Shown here piece after piece: positions 1 to 9,344 of a stretch of DNA of 64,000 nt. A program made the position numbers and the translations under genes. Position 1 is the stretch's first letter, and each line of letters opens with the position of its first letter. Location: NCBI GenBank assembly GCA_022567305.1, contig JADFHF010000003.1:62001-126000 (forward strand). The letters are read 5' to 3'. This DNA is from Bacteroidota bacterium. GTDB lineage: Bacteria; Bacteroidota; Rhodothermia; Rhodothermales; UBA10348. The notes beneath the pieces are model-generated. The model saw only the letters and a list, made by a program, of their open reading frames with translations, was not told the origin of the DNA and ran no database searches.

Positions 1-215
1 GCTACGCCTCTGCCCCCACATTTATACGACCATGGCGGATATTGAGAAGACGATCTCGGCCGTAAGAACAGAAATGCAAGCGTAAATCAACCATTGCCCT
101 GCTCAATTCTCTTGCCCTAAGTGTTCGATTCCACCGAATACGACGCGACGCCCGCGTGCGGAGGGCCGCGCCGAAAACAGCGATCCTTGAATTCGATGTT
201 CTCGTTGGGTGGTGT

Positions 216-635
216 TTATCCGAAACGGGCGTCGATGGCTCTACGAATTTGTTCAAGGCTTTGACCCTCCTTAAAACGACCATACACCAGCTTTGCCTCG
301 CGCTGACAAATCTCACACCCGCGAGCCAGGCCATCGGAATAATAGCAGGTCAGGAGTGAACGGTAATTGGGTCGTACCGCACAGCCACAATTGCAGCCAA
401 TACCGTCGGCGATCTCGGGTATTTCACGAATCTTGTCGTACGTCTCCAGGATCTTCTCGGACCATCCTTTGAGTTGCTCTCTAGTCATCACCTTTGAAGC
501 ATCAATTCCCGGACGGGGATCTGGATGCGGCTCAGGCCGGCGAAATCGATTTGGTACGAGCGCGTAGAGTCCGGAAAGGGCCCCACCTGCAAACATCGAA
601 ATGAATGTGCGGCGTGATTGAGATTGTTCTGCCAT
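216..635 (-). CDS. Tat-exported PCYCGC-motif-like cysteine-rich protein
   Basis: 139 aa. The N-terminus SQSRRTFISMF matches a twin-arginine signal (S-R-R-x-F) followed by a hydrophobic stretch, so export in folded form is likely. The mature part carries CNCGC at residues 81-85, C97 and CEIC at 107-110, then a helical tail ending near IRRAID. This arrangement resembles the PCYCGC family (PF13798), small exported proteins of unknown function that are suspected of metal binding. It is a single minus-strand gene with no close partner. The family call rests on the motif pattern only; the Tat signal is directly visible. Confidence 0.7.
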   Translation of the reverse strand: MAEQSQSRRTFISMFAGGALSGLYALVPNRFRRPEPHPDPRPGIDASKVMTREQLKGWSEKILETYDKIREIPEIADGIGCNCGCAVRPNYRSLLTCYYSDGLARGCEICQREAKLVYGRFKEGQSLEQIRRAIDARFG

Positions 636-784
636 GGTCTGGCCGTCTTGATTCCTCTGGTCAGTAGCCGAAATTATACCAAAATACCGAATTTCAGCGG
701 AAGTTCTTCAATCGACCGTTCAAGGCGGACCTCGAAACGAGGAGTAAAAGCGTGTTGGGATAGCTCAATCGGTATACGGTAACC

Positions 785-1132
785 CTAAGCTGTTTTTATG
801 GAGCTGGGCGTTCTTTGATTTCTCCTGCGTGGTCGCGCTTTACGATCCTGAACTTCTAGAGACATGCTGGCTCTTTTCTCAATCCAGCTCGACAAGAAAT
901 GAAGCGTGGCGCGATGCTCGTAGACATTGTCCTGCTCTTTATAGAAACTGCGTCGAAGCTGCCGGGACGCGAAGTCCTGGAGTTTTTTTAGTTCGGTCTC
1001 GGTAAGAATCTCGAGAGCAACTTCTCGCCCGCTACCCGATTGCACAACAAAAGGTCTATTACGACTGATGTCGACGAAAAACTCTCGTCTGGAGAAATTG
1101 GTTAAGGGACTCTGTGTCTTTACGCCGCTCAT
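785..1132 (-). CDS. Hypothetical small protein, weakly Phd-antitoxin-like N-terminus
   Basis: 115 aa, not firmly recognised. Residues about 10-50 have the pattern of a Phd/YefM-type antitoxin (short helix, then strands ending FVVQSG..REVALEIL and an ELKKL helix). The C-terminus is very basic (RKARPRRRNQR). No toxin-like gene is adjacent: the next minus-strand ORF downstream encodes the Tat protein. A perfect palindrome lies 50 bp before the start (1182-1203), which would suit autoregulation. Function is unassigned and the antitoxin idea is speculative. Confidence 0.4.
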   Translation of the reverse strand: MSGVKTQSPLTNFSRREFFVDISRNRPFVVQSGSGREVALEILTETELKKLQDFASRQLRRSFYKEQDNVYEHRATLHFLSSWIEKRASMSLEVQDRKARPRRRNQRTPSSIKTA

Positions 1133-1181
1133 TGATTTATTTCTACTAGTTGACTGACCCTTTCATCATGATATGAATGGG

Positions 1182-1203
1182 GTATGACATAGATATGTCA
1201 TAC
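1182..1203. promoter_or_regulatory. Perfect 22-bp palindrome, putative operator
   Basis: Arms GTATGACATA and TATGTCATAC are separated by GA, with all ten arm pairs matching. It lies about 50 bp upstream of the minus-strand gene that starts at 1132, in an AT-rich region (1133-1358) that also holds a shorter GAATG/CATTC inverted pair. Location and symmetry suggest a dimeric repressor site, possibly for the adjacent gene's own product. Confidence 0.45.
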
Positions 1204-1358
1204 TTAAATCATCCAAAATCATTCTTTTTTCAATGAATGGGTCATTCCCCTATCTAGTAGAGCGAAATATGCCTCAGTTTGTTACATCCCATTCTGAATG
1301 GACGATAAGTTCCGGGCGTGAGAGGTGAATTTCGGGTCGTCGGCGGGCCTACTTTCGG

Positions 1359-1595
1359 CTAAGGTAGGTCCCGTATAGCGCCGTCATCGCGACCCTTGCC
1401 ATTCTTCCCCACAACGATACGGGGAGCAGATTCGTTATTTGTCCTCCAAAGATTCATGACCTGAAGAAAAGCCCTGCCGTAGGAATCCCGGTCCTCGAGC
1501 GGGCGCTGTTTGGCGCTTTCAGTTCCAACCGCACCCGGAATCAGTTCTTCGTAATCGTAGAGTACGGCCGTGCTGAACACATTCTTCAGCTTCAT
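1359..1595 (-). CDS. Hypothetical short protein
   Basis: 78 aa, not recognised. A GGGAG purine run lies 9 bases before the ATG, which supports translation. The protein has no signal peptide, membrane segment or known motif and ends in a basic stretch (VVGKNGKGRDDGAIRDLP). It is flanked by intergenic DNA on both sides. It could be a spurious ORF; only the ribosome-binding site argues for it. Confidence 0.35.
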   Translation of the reverse strand: MKLKNVFSTAVLYDYEELIPGAVGTESAKQRPLEDRDSYGRAFLQVMNLWRTNNESAPRIVVGKNGKGRDDGAIRDLP

Positions 1596-1681
1596 GAATC
1601 CGTTCTCCCGGGAGAAAAAGGGGTCGTCTGACGTGAGAGTGTATTATTTTTTCAGCCTCTCGTCTGACATATCAGCCTCTT

Positions 1682-2275
1682 TTAGTGGTGCCGCGTTCGG
1701 CAACTAATGGGTTCGAGAGTATTTCGATCAAATCCCGGGACCTGATTAAAATCACCTACAATCCCTATTACGCGATCCGGAGACCGGAACTCTGCATCAA
1801 ACATCCTGAAGCTCGGAAGATATACCGCATATGCGTTTCGATCTGAACCGTCACTCAGAATAGAGAATTCGTCATTCTGGAGTGATACCGCCGTTTCCCC
1901 ACACTCGAATGTGAGTTTATTCCCCCGAAAGCGACCGGCCTTACTCGCCAGGTCCAGAGGCTGAGTGCCCACCAGAAAGAGGCCTTGTTGATCTACCCAC
2001 AACATGAAGAGCCAGAACGGTCCATCGTGATCCAACCGTCGGATCCGCGTTGGAAAATCCTGTCCGGATACGGTGAGCGTTGCGTCTATCAACTGAATTC
2101 CTGTTTCCGGAGCCAATCGATCTGCTCTAGCGGTGCCAGATCTGAAAATATTGTCCTCAGCCTCCGTGAGATCAACGCTGTCGCATCCAAAGACGAAGCT
2201 CAGGCAAAGAACTACAGTGATCGAGAGAATGGGAAGCCGCTGGCGGTGGTTAGCGTTTCCTGGAAGGTGAGTCAC
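1682..2275 (-). CDS. Hypothetical lipoprotein
   Basis: Read from a GTG at 2275 this gives about 197 aa. A further in-frame GTG at 2317 would add 14 residues in front of the signal peptide. The N-terminus is a type II signal peptide (hydrophobic ILSITVVLCLSFVFGC with the lipobox Cys), so the protein should be lipid-anchored. The rest looks beta-rich, with motifs such as TLTVSGQDFPTRIRRLDHDG, and matches no family I can name. It is an isolated gene. Lipoprotein status is clear; function is unknown. Confidence 0.55.
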   Translation of the reverse strand: MTHLPGNANHRQRLPILSITVVLCLSFVFGCDSVDLTEAEDNIFRSGTARADRLAPETGIQLIDATLTVSGQDFPTRIRRLDHDGPFWLFMLWVDQQGLFLVGTQPLDLASKAGRFRGNKLTFECGETAVSLQNDEFSILSDGSDRNAYAVYLPSFRMFDAEFRSPDRVIGIVGDFNQVPGFDRNTLEPISCRTRHH

Positions 2276-2794
2276 GGTTATTTCTATTTTTGATACAACC
2301 TTGATAAAACCCAGCACAAATATATCATGTACTGAAGATCCGATTAAAGGTGTTTTCGTCTCCCCTTATTGGTGCCTCGTCCGTATTGAATTGTCTCAAG
2401 TGCCCAGCTGTCATCCATCTCCAGATGCGATACAACTTGATTCAGGTCGCGGTTCATGCCGGGCCGCCGCGGATTCGTCAAGGTTAGACGTTCGATAACG
2501 TCTACTTATCGAACGCCATACCGCGAGAAGATTTAGTTCTTGGGGTAAGAAGAGAGTCTCAATAACTATCAATTATCGCGAATCGAACAGTCGGTTTGCG
2601 GATCTGCAGCGGGGCCTGTGGCGGGGGTTGCCGACTCCGCTCGAAAATATATGGCGGCGGCCGCCGCGGTGACGACCCTGTCAACAGCAAGCGTGGATTA
2701 GCCAGCAGCGAAGCTCACATCTAGCTGGCTTGTGAGGACGATGTGATCTCCCCTCCTACGACCAACACGCCGAACTCGACAAAACGCTGACCCA
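2276..2794. other. Intergenic stretch without a convincing gene
   Basis: About 520 bp between two minus-strand genes. Only short ORFs without family features occur. The visible structure is a pair of overlapping inverted repeats at 2485-2514 and, at 2600-2690, a GC-rich patch (GGCGGCGGCCGCCGCGG) that is out of character with the surrounding AT-richer DNA. Confidence 0.6.
2485..2514. repeat. Two overlapping, mutually exclusive inverted repeats
   Basis: TAGACGTT (2485-2492) pairs with AACGTCTA (2497-2504) across a CGAT loop. GTTCGATA (2490-2497) pairs with TATCGAAC (2507-2514). The arms share bases, so only one hairpin can form at a time. The segment TAACGTCTACTTATCG also resembles the TAATCGTTACTTATCG core of the repeats near 20.5 and 22.0 kb. 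Confidence 0.45.
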
Positions 2795-4174
2795 TTACGT
2801 CGCGACATGCAGCACCTTCGCCGCCATATTTCCGAGATCCTGCATCGCAGTCACGCCGGCGACCTTCTCTCCCGAAAATATCAATATACCGCCGGAGACG
2901 TGGTCTCCCGGGCGTAGATGCGGGCGTTTCGCCTCTATGCTGCCGAGCCGCGGCGAAACGACGGCGCGTGGAAGGATGCCGGCCGCATAGCGGACCAGCA
3001 GGTCGGGAAGTGCTGCCGCGCGCCTTCCGGAGTGCTCGGCCGAAGGCCGGTCGATCGCGACGACCACGGGCCGGCCGGTGTCGACATCGGTCAGTTGGCG
3101 CAACATGGATTCAACCTGCTCCAACATCTGGACCTTACTGCGTCCATTGATCGGCAGGTGGCGGAAAATGCCCCACTGCGGATTTACCCGCAGCGCGGTG
3201 CAGTTCTCGTTGTACGGCAGGAGCTCGCAGGGGCGCCTGACGGGCACGCGTGTCATGCTTCTCCACACGCAATGGATCGCTCTGGTGAGCAGGCTTTCGC
3301 CTAGGCACCCGTTTAGGCGGTTCACAAGCTCCGGCATGAGATGAGAAAGAGTGGAGTTCGGTTCCATGTCGGTCGACGAGAAGACCGCGATTGCCGCATC
3401 CTTCCCTGCCGCCGCGATGAGGTCACCGACCGCGGCGTCTAGATCCTTAAAGATTGTCCGAAGCGGCTCGCCCAGCAGCGCGTTGCGCGCCGCGTTATGG
3501 TCGGCGTGGCGGGGATCGACGAGATCCCAGAGATGGTGGCCGGCGCAATGCCCCTCCTTGAACGCGATCATGAACAGGTCCCACGTCCCGGATGCGAGGT
3601 AGTGTAGGCCAGCGGTGCGCTTCCTGGCGACGGAGGTGCGCAGGTTAGCCACCACCTCACGTACCTCCGCGTCGTTGAGCGCCGGCACTTCATACGCACA
3701 GCGGCTTGGCGGCGCCGGCCCGAACTGCTCGACGACCTCGGCGGCCAAGGACTCCGGGTAGCTCTTCGGCTCGCTGAAATAGCGGCCATGAACCAGCCAG
3801 TCAGCGAGGTGGATGCCGTTGATCGGTTGTGGCAATCCGCATTTCGGTACGTCGAACACCGCCACCCGCAGGCCGTGGCTCGAAAGGGTGTCCCAAAAGG
3901 CTTCGCGGTCGGCCTCGTCGAGATAGGCCATGCCCATCTCGCCGGAGCCGAGTCGCTGGAGCCAGTGGTAGCGACCATGCTCGCCGAGTCCAGCGGCATA
4001 TTTGAACGACGCCCAGAGTGCGTCGTCCGTGATACCCTCCGGAGCTGAAAGGCGTGTTGCCGCGCCGCCAGCCCGGAGCGCCGTGAGGTTTGGCAGCGTG
4101 CCGTCTGCGCTCCACCGGTCGAGCAGCGCTCCATCGGCTCCATCCAATGCGATAATAAGAAAACGTGCGCTCAT
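2795..4174 (-). CDS. Alkaline-phosphatase-superfamily protein (type I phosphodiesterase/nucleotide pyrophosphatase-like)
   Basis: 459 aa from ATG 4174, chosen because GGAG lies 6 bases upstream and the fold begins at once (FLIIALDGADG, Asp11 as first metal ligand). An earlier in-frame start at 4222 lacks this. DDALWASF should hold the nucleophile region, FKEGHCAGHH (about 205-214) supplies metal-binding acidic and His residues, and SSTDMEPN takes the place of the usual SDHGM motif. Members hydrolyse phosphodiesters or sulfates; the substrate cannot be told. No signal peptide is seen, so the protein is probably cytoplasmic. The gene looks distinctly GC-richer than both flanks, which suggests transfer. 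Confidence 0.75.
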   Translation of the reverse strand: MSARFLIIALDGADGALLDRWSADGTLPNLTALRAGGAATRLSAPEGITDDALWASFKYAAGLGEHGRYHWLQRLGSGEMGMAYLDEADREAFWDTLSSHGLRVAVFDVPKCGLPQPINGIHLADWLVHGRYFSEPKSYPESLAAEVVEQFGPAPPSRCAYEVPALNDAEVREVVANLRTSVARKRTAGLHYLASGTWDLFMIAFKEGHCAGHHLWDLVDPRHADHNAARNALLGEPLRTIFKDLDAAVGDLIAAAGKDAAIAVFSSTDMEPNSTLSHLMPELVNRLNGCLGESLLTRAIHCVWRSMTRVPVRRPCELLPYNENCTALRVNPQWGIFRHLPINGRSKVQMLEQVESMLRQLTDVDTGRPVVVAIDRPSAEHSGRRAAALPDLLVRYAAGILPRAVVSPRLGSIEAKRPHLRPGDHVSGGILIFSGEKVAGVTAMQDLGNMAAKVLHVAT

Positions 4175-5233
4175 GGCTGCTCCAATTTTTTCGGTCTGGT
4201 CGCCAGTGAGTTCCGCCCTCATGCTGTCGCCTCAGTGTTGGGCAGCAGAGTCACCCACGGACTCTTGTCCCCCGTGATCGCGGAACGCTCGTGAAGGAGC
4301 CTTCAGGCCTGGACGGAGTTCTGTAGTCAGTGGTGGTCTGGCTAACAGGCATTCTACTAATCGTATGCGTTAAACATTCATATGCATATTCGATCCTTAT
4401 CTGATACAAGTGTAACCACCACAAAGGCATGGTGCAATAAAAGACAGTGGCATCGGGTCGTTGTAATCCTATCACCGGTCGGCATATCTCTCTGCTGTAC
4501 ATCACGCTAAAACAAACGTCGATCTTCATCTTCACGCCGAGCATAAGCGACCGTTGATGCACGGTAATATTGATTTATCGAGAGGGTTTCAGGTGCGGCC
4601 TGTAAGTCTTGGGGGGAGGGGGTGAAGACGAAGGCGTGAGCGATGGCTACCACCTCTTATCATATACGCCACTTTCTCAGCTCTAAAAAGCCCTCCCCAA
4701 TACCGACAACTAAGACCGGTAAGGCCCGCGGCTCCCAAATCCACAAATCTGCCCTGGTGAGTTGGAACGGGTGGTGGGTGCGCGTACGCGGGGATAGAGC
4801 GCATAGCTCGGGGATGAATATCAGTCGGATTACTGCGCCTGCTTAAGCACCTGTCGATCAAGCCGTTCACGCGTATCGTCAACTATGGCTGTAATTCCGG
4901 ATCTGCATCCTTCCAGGTCTCGATCACTCTCGCGTAGAAGCGAATCGCCATCTCATCTTCTTCCTCTCTCTTGATATATCTTTCCTCTCATCAGGTACGA
5001 GGGTGCAATATCCTGCAACATGTAGCGGGTTGGAACCCCACGTTAGACGAACCATCCCCCATGGCTTCCAACCAGCGCAGCGCTTCGTCGGTACGCCCGA
5101 AGCTAAAAACCGGCGCTCGGACAATGATTTCGGGATCGGTGAAAATCAGGCTACAAGTGTACTGCACGGACAGTATCGATCCAAGGTAGACCCACTTTTT
5201 ATCCCATTAGATGCGTCCAGTTCCAATCAATCA
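4175..5233. other. Intergenic region holding one copy of a ~240-bp repeat
   Basis: About 1 kb without a gene I can support. ORFs at 4251-4562 and 4589-4882 have no family features; the first simply reads through the repeat copy at 4344-4585. A G-run (GGGGGGAGGGGG) lies at 4611-4622. The open frame that runs from 5003 into the glycosyltransferase gene has an uncharacteristic N-terminal part and is treated as upstream DNA. Confidence 0.6.
4344..4585. repeat. Dispersed repeat, copy A (left flank of glycan island)
   Basis: Aligns almost without gaps with 20304-20545 in the same orientation (constant offset of 15960-15961). Shared blocks include AACAGG-ATTCTA, GGTGCAA, TATCACC-GTCGGCATATCTCT (21 of 22 identical, 4470-4491) and CCGTTGAT-CACGGTAAT (4551-4568). 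The rest is diverged. No transposase or terminal inverted repeat is visible within it. Confidence 0.7.
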
Positions 5234-6469
5234 ATGGCTCACGGTAACCCTACTGACACCTTTCTACTCGTATCTTCTAATTACCCAATTGCATACAGAA
5301 ATGGGGTTGACAAGCCGAAATGCGGCAAGGACGCGAATCTGGATAAAGAACAGGCTACTGTGGATACGCCCGTTGCCCTAATTCTTTTTAACAGACCCGA
5401 GCCTACGGCCAGGGTTTTCGATTCAATTCGAAAGGCCCGACCGCCACGCTTGTTTCTGATCGCAGACGGTCCAAGGCCTGACCGGCCAGATGACGCTGCA
5501 CTGGTTGCCACAGCCAGGAAAACAACGGACCGTGTTGACTGGCCGTGCGACGTGGTAAAGCTCTTTTCTGATGAAAATCTGGGTGTCGGAAAACGAGTAG
5601 CCAGTGGTATCGACTTTGTATTCGAGTCTGCACCTGAGGCTATCATTCTTGAAGATGATTGTCTTCCCAGTGACAGTTTTTTCCCCTTTTGCGAAACGCT
5701 GCTGAGGCGATATCGAGACAACGAAAACGTCATGCTCATTAGTGGAACCAACAATCTATTGACGTGGAAAGCGGCAGAGCAGGATTACCATTTCTCAGCA
5801 TATGGTAGCATATGGGGTTGGGCTTCATGGAGACGAGCATGGAGACAGTATGATTTTGACCTCAACAGCTTGAGTGATTCCACAACGTGTGAGCGAGTCG
5901 CAGGTTTTCTCTCCGATTCTGACCAATATGAGTACATGTATCACATGTGCGAACAGGTCCGGACTGGAGAGATTGATACCTGGGACTACCAGTGGGCGTG
6001 GGATCGACTCGCAAATCAGGGCCTGGCAATTGTGAGTGCTAAAAACCTCGTCTCCAATCTGGGATTCGGTGACAGCGCTACGCACACCGTAAGACCCAAT
6101 CTGCTCAGTTCTAATCTAAGCCGATTCGAAGCACCCCCCGATCTACGAAAACCCAAAGACTCTAACACGGACCGCGATTACGATCGGAGACTTTTTCAAA
6201 TCTGGCAGGAACAGCCTGAAATAGACTCCCTCATAGAACGGGGTGTGGCCATGATTGAAGGCCACCGTCATATTCACGCCCTCATATTATTTGAAGAAGC
6301 ATCCAAACTGAACCCGGAAAAGTCGGAGCTGCTCTTCTATAAGGCAAAGGCACTGATTGGTCTCCGGAGATTTTCACAGGCACAAACAATCCTCAACAAA
6401 CTAAACGAAATTGCCCCTGATTTCGTCGGTTCTCATGAACTGCTGTCTAGAATCCTGGTGGAGAAATAG
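5234..6469 (+). CDS. HlpA-like GT-A glycosyltransferase with C-terminal TPR-like region
   Basis: About 411 aa from ATG 5234. The frame is open back to 5003, but those residues look non-coding and no ribosome-binding site was found, so the start is uncertain. Core: VALILFNRPEPTARVF, FLIADGPR, then ILEDDCLPSDSFF with the acidic nucleotide-sugar/metal motif, and WGWASWRRAWRQYD, as in glycosyltransferases annotated 'hemolytic protein HlpA-like'. The last ~90 residues are helical and TPR-like (ALILFEEASKLNPEKSELL), probably for protein contacts. First of three same-strand glycosyltransferase genes; the next starts 4 bp after its stop. Confidence 0.7.
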   Translation: MAHGNPTDTFLLVSSNYPIAYRNGVDKPKCGKDANLDKEQATVDTPVALILFNRPEPTARVFDSIRKARPPRLFLIADGPRPDRPDDAALVATARKTTDRVDWPCDVVKLFSDENLGVGKRVASGIDFVFESAPEAIILEDDCLPSDSFFPFCETLLRRYRDNENVMLISGTNNLLTWKAAEQDYHFSAYGSIWGWASWRRAWRQYDFDLNSLSDSTTCERVAGFLSDSDQYEYMYHMCEQVRTGEIDTWDYQWAWDRLANQGLAIVSAKNLVSNLGFGDSATHTVRPNLLSSNLSRFEAPPDLRKPKDSNTDRDYDRRLFQIWQEQPEIDSLIERGVAMIEGHRHIHALILFEEASKLNPEKSELLFYKAKALIGLRRFSQAQTILNKLNEIAPDFVGSHELLSRILVEK

Positions 6470-6473
6470 GGCT

Positions 6474-8042
6474 ATGTCCTCGTCCGACATAATTCGTGTG
6501 TTGCATGTCATTCCTGATCTCACGTTAGGCGGAGCCGGTCGGGCACTCTTCGAACTGCATGAACAAGCCGTCGAAATAGGCGCCGCAATACAAGAAAAAA
6601 TTATTTCGTTGAGCGCAGCAAGCCCGGAGGCGATCCGACAAGCTAAACAAGTCGATATTACAGTACTTGACTGCCCCGATCACACTACGATTATCGACGA
6701 AATCAATGCGTGCGATGTTGTTTTGGTCCATTTCTGGAACTCGCCGGAATTGCACGCGCTGCTCTGTTCCGAGTTGCCTGCCATGAGGATAGTGTTCTGG
6801 TCACACATTTTCGGAGCCCATCCGCCTCATATTATATCCGATGAACTCGTGGCTATGGCAAATATCGTCGTTTCCACTACCCCTTCCACCCAGGATCTTC
6901 CAGCATTCCGATCCCTGTCGCTTTCAGCTGAAGAGAAGGAAAAACGAACGATTCCGGGAATAGGAGATTTTTCCCGTCTGAAGGGATATACGTTCAGGCC
7001 GCACGAAGGAATCAATGTTGGATACGTCGGCACAGTCGATTACGTAAAAATGCATCCACAATTTGCCTCAATGACTACGGCTGTAAAAACACCTGATGCG
7101 AGATTCGTGGTGTGTGGAACCGGAGGAGCATACCACTTACTAATTCAACATGTTCAGAATCAGGGTATTGAGGAACGATTCGACTTTCGGGGCTACGTTG
7201 AAGACATTCTTTCGGTATTAGAGACGCTGGACATTTTTGGATATCCGCTCTGCGAGGACACGTATGCAACAAGCGAGAGGAGCCTCCAAGAAGCCATGTA
7301 TGTCGGTGTTCCCCCAGTCGTATTTCCATACGGCGGAATCCCGGATTTGATCGCTGACAACGATACCGGACTCGTGGTTCGAAGCGAAAAAGAATACGTA
7401 GAGGCAATAGAACATCTGTGTGAGAATCCTGACGAAAGAAAAAGAATTGGCGAGAACGCAAGAAATCTGATCAGGCGAAAGCATAACGAAGGCCAAATGG
7501 CTACCAAGATGATGAACTTATTCGATGAGCTTCTTAGCGTACCAAAGAGAATGCGTAATCGTGAACCCCTCATCGTTGCCGATGCGGTCGATGACTACAG
7601 CAGTGCGTCCCGATTTGATGGAGCAAAACTGTTTATTCGATCGATAGGCGATTCGGCACCTTGGTTCGCTGAGAGCATGGCAGACAATAGTCAAAACTCG
7701 CTGCATAATGCCGACGAACGGATCGCCGCTTCGTCTCCATTATTGTCCAGTGTCGCAAGTGGTGGTATTCTGAACTACCGAAAGAACTTCCCTGATGATG
7801 GATACTTGGCGTTCTGGTCCGGACTTGTCCTTGCCAGGAAAAACCGGCCTGCCCTTGCACTCGCGGAATTTATTCGAGCTAGAAGAAATGGAGTGGACCA
7901 TTGGCGCATCGATTGGCATCTCGCCCGAACCGCCGCAGAATCAGGGGCAGGTAAACTAGGGCTTCAAGCGCTGGATCGACTGATCCAAAAAGCTCCTGAT
8001 CACGAAGGGGTTGATGAACTACGGGCGCGTCTAACCTGGTAA
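6474..8042 (+). CDS. GT4-family glycosyltransferase with TPR-like C-terminus
   Basis: 522 aa from ATG 6474, 4 bp after the previous stop, with GGAG about 10 bases upstream inside the preceding gene. The frame opens earlier (6411), but the fold starts at VLHVIPDLTLGGAGRALFEL, a typical GT-B N-terminus for retaining glycosyltransferases. The C-terminal Rossmann half has GYVGTVDYVK, RFVVCGTG and the donor-binding E-x7-E-type segment ERSLQEAMYVGVPPVV...PYGGIPDLI. The final ~120 residues are helical, with a repeat-like motif (FWSGLVLARKNRPALALAEF). Likely adds a sugar to a cell-surface glycan; the donor is not predictable. Confidence 0.78.
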   Translation: MSSSDIIRVLHVIPDLTLGGAGRALFELHEQAVEIGAAIQEKIISLSAASPEAIRQAKQVDITVLDCPDHTTIIDEINACDVVLVHFWNSPELHALLCSELPAMRIVFWSHIFGAHPPHIISDELVAMANIVVSTTPSTQDLPAFRSLSLSAEEKEKRTIPGIGDFSRLKGYTFRPHEGINVGYVGTVDYVKMHPQFASMTTAVKTPDARFVVCGTGGAYHLLIQHVQNQGIEERFDFRGYVEDILSVLETLDIFGYPLCEDTYATSERSLQEAMYVGVPPVVFPYGGIPDLIADNDTGLVVRSEKEYVEAIEHLCENPDERKRIGENARNLIRRKHNEGQMATKMMNLFDELLSVPKRMRNREPLIVADAVDDYSSASRFDGAKLFIRSIGDSAPWFAESMADNSQNSLHNADERIAASSPLLSSVASGGILNYRKNFPDDGYLAFWSGLVLARKNRPALALAEFIRARRNGVDHWRIDWHLARTAAESGAGKLGLQALDRLIQKAPDHEGVDELRARLTW

Positions 8043-8090
8043 CTATTATCTGGACGATCGTTCTAGTCCGCAGAATGAACTGAGTATGCC

Positions 8091-9344
8091 ATGCAGAATC
8101 TGATGGTGTTCGAAACGTCGTGCTTTGGGCACCACGAATATTATCTACGTCTGCTTGTCGAATACTGGCTGAAAGAAAACAGGTTAGGGCGTTTGGATGT
8201 CGTTGTCTCTCCTCAGTTTTACCGTGAGCATTCAGAGTTTATCCGATTGATTGAATCCAACGACCCCATCCATATGCGAGTAGTTTCATATTCGCAATCA
8301 GAGCATGAACGGCTTCAGAAGGGCAACACGAGCAAGACAATGTCTGTTGCCTCATTTCTGAACTCGGAATTTGATCACGATGAACACTCTACCATAAATT
8401 GGACACTGTTCCAAAGCTATGCTCGAAAACTGTCTACGTCTCACGCAGTGATGATGTATTTCGATGACAGTTACATACAAGTCGCCGGTCATCTGAAATT
8501 TCCCTGCACGTTTTCCGGAATATTCTTTCGACCCACATTTCACTACGCTGTGGATCTAAACAGGTCAGAAGAATCTGTTCAACGCCTGCAGGAAAAGTTT
8601 ACGCTCTCACGTGTCCTGAAACATCCTAATCTCTCGAAACTTTTCTGCCTGGATTCTAACGCCGTCGAAGCGTTTGGTCGTGAAGCCAAAGACAAATTTG
8701 TATGTCTTCCGGACCCTGTTCCCATCCCTAAAAATCTCGAGCCCGATAATGAGCGGTTTCGTGTTGACCTGGGGGTTGATCCGGATCGTAAATTATTACT
8801 CTTTTTTGGCGAACTGAGCCCGCGCAAAGGACTTACACAATTACTTGAAAGCCTGACGATTCTATCCGCTGAATCATCGCGCAGACTTAGCCTGTTGATT
8901 GCCGGGCCGATCAATGCGTACGATCCTGCTGTCCTAGATGCTCTGGTCCAAACGGCGCGGAAATCGAATCCGATACAGATTATTCGCAGACATGAACACA
9001 TCCCGGATGGCGAATTATCAGACCTGTTTTTTGCCTCAGACCTCATCTTGCTCCCGTATCAACGACATGTGGGAATGAGCGGAATCCTCCTGAAGGCGGC
9101 CGCGCATGGAAAGCCAGTCTTAACTCAGGACTACGGATGCGTTGGTCAGATCGTTAGGGACCATTCCCTTGGTCTTACCGTCGATACCACGAACCCAGCG
9201 GCGTTGGCTCAAGCCTTAGTCACGTTCCTGGGTGGTGGATTTCACGGATACGTTGACCGAGGATGCATGACTCAATTAGCCCTGAGACATGAAGAATCTC
9301 AGTTCGCGAAAGTATTCTTCAACGAAATAACTCAAGAGAGTTAG
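8091..9344 (+). CDS. GT4-like glycosyltransferase
   Basis: 417 aa. The GT-B fold is indicated by the second-half motifs FFGELSPRKGLTQLLES, LLIAGPINAYD, IPDGELSDLFFASDLILLPY and GMSGILLKAAAHGKPVL, which together form the nucleotide-sugar donor site. The N-terminal acceptor half (ETSCFGHHEYYLRLLVEYW) is less conserved, as usual. The gene lies 48 bp after the preceding glycosyltransferase on the same strand, ends the plus-strand unit and converges on the HprK-like gene. Likely a glycan assembly step at the cytoplasmic face of the membrane. Confidence 0.72.
   Translation: MQNLMVFETSCFGHHEYYLRLLVEYWLKENRLGRLDVVVSPQFYREHSEFIRLIESNDPIHMRVVSYSQSEHERLQKGNTSKTMSVASFLNSEFDHDEHSTINWTLFQSYARKLSTSHAVMMYFDDSYIQVAGHLKFPCTFSGIFFRPTFHYAVDLNRSEESVQRLQEKFTLSRVLKHPNLSKLFCLDSNAVEAFGREAKDKFVCLPDPVPIPKNLEPDNERFRVDLGVDPDRKLLLFFGELSPRKGLTQLLESLTILSAESSRRLSLLIAGPINAYDPAVLDALVQTARKSNPIQIIRRHEHIPDGELSDLFFASDLILLPYQRHVGMSGILLKAAAHGKPVLTQDYGCVGQIVRDHSLGLTVDTTNPAALAQALVTFLGGGFHGYVDRGCMTQLALRHEESQFAKVFFNEITQES

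Noticed and set aside
757-785. tRNA-like stretch (GGGATAGCTCAATCGGTA)
   Set aside because: It resembles a D-arm only; no anticodon arm, T-arm (GGTTCGA) or matching acceptor end follows.
3568-4143. Arg/Ser-rich 191-aa frame inside the phosphatase-superfamily gene
   Set aside because: Same strand, different frame of a GC-rich gene; composition is typical of a shadow ORF.
4589-4882. 97-aa minus-strand ORF
   Set aside because: No recognisable motif or ribosome-binding site; overlapped by a plus-strand ORF of similar quality.
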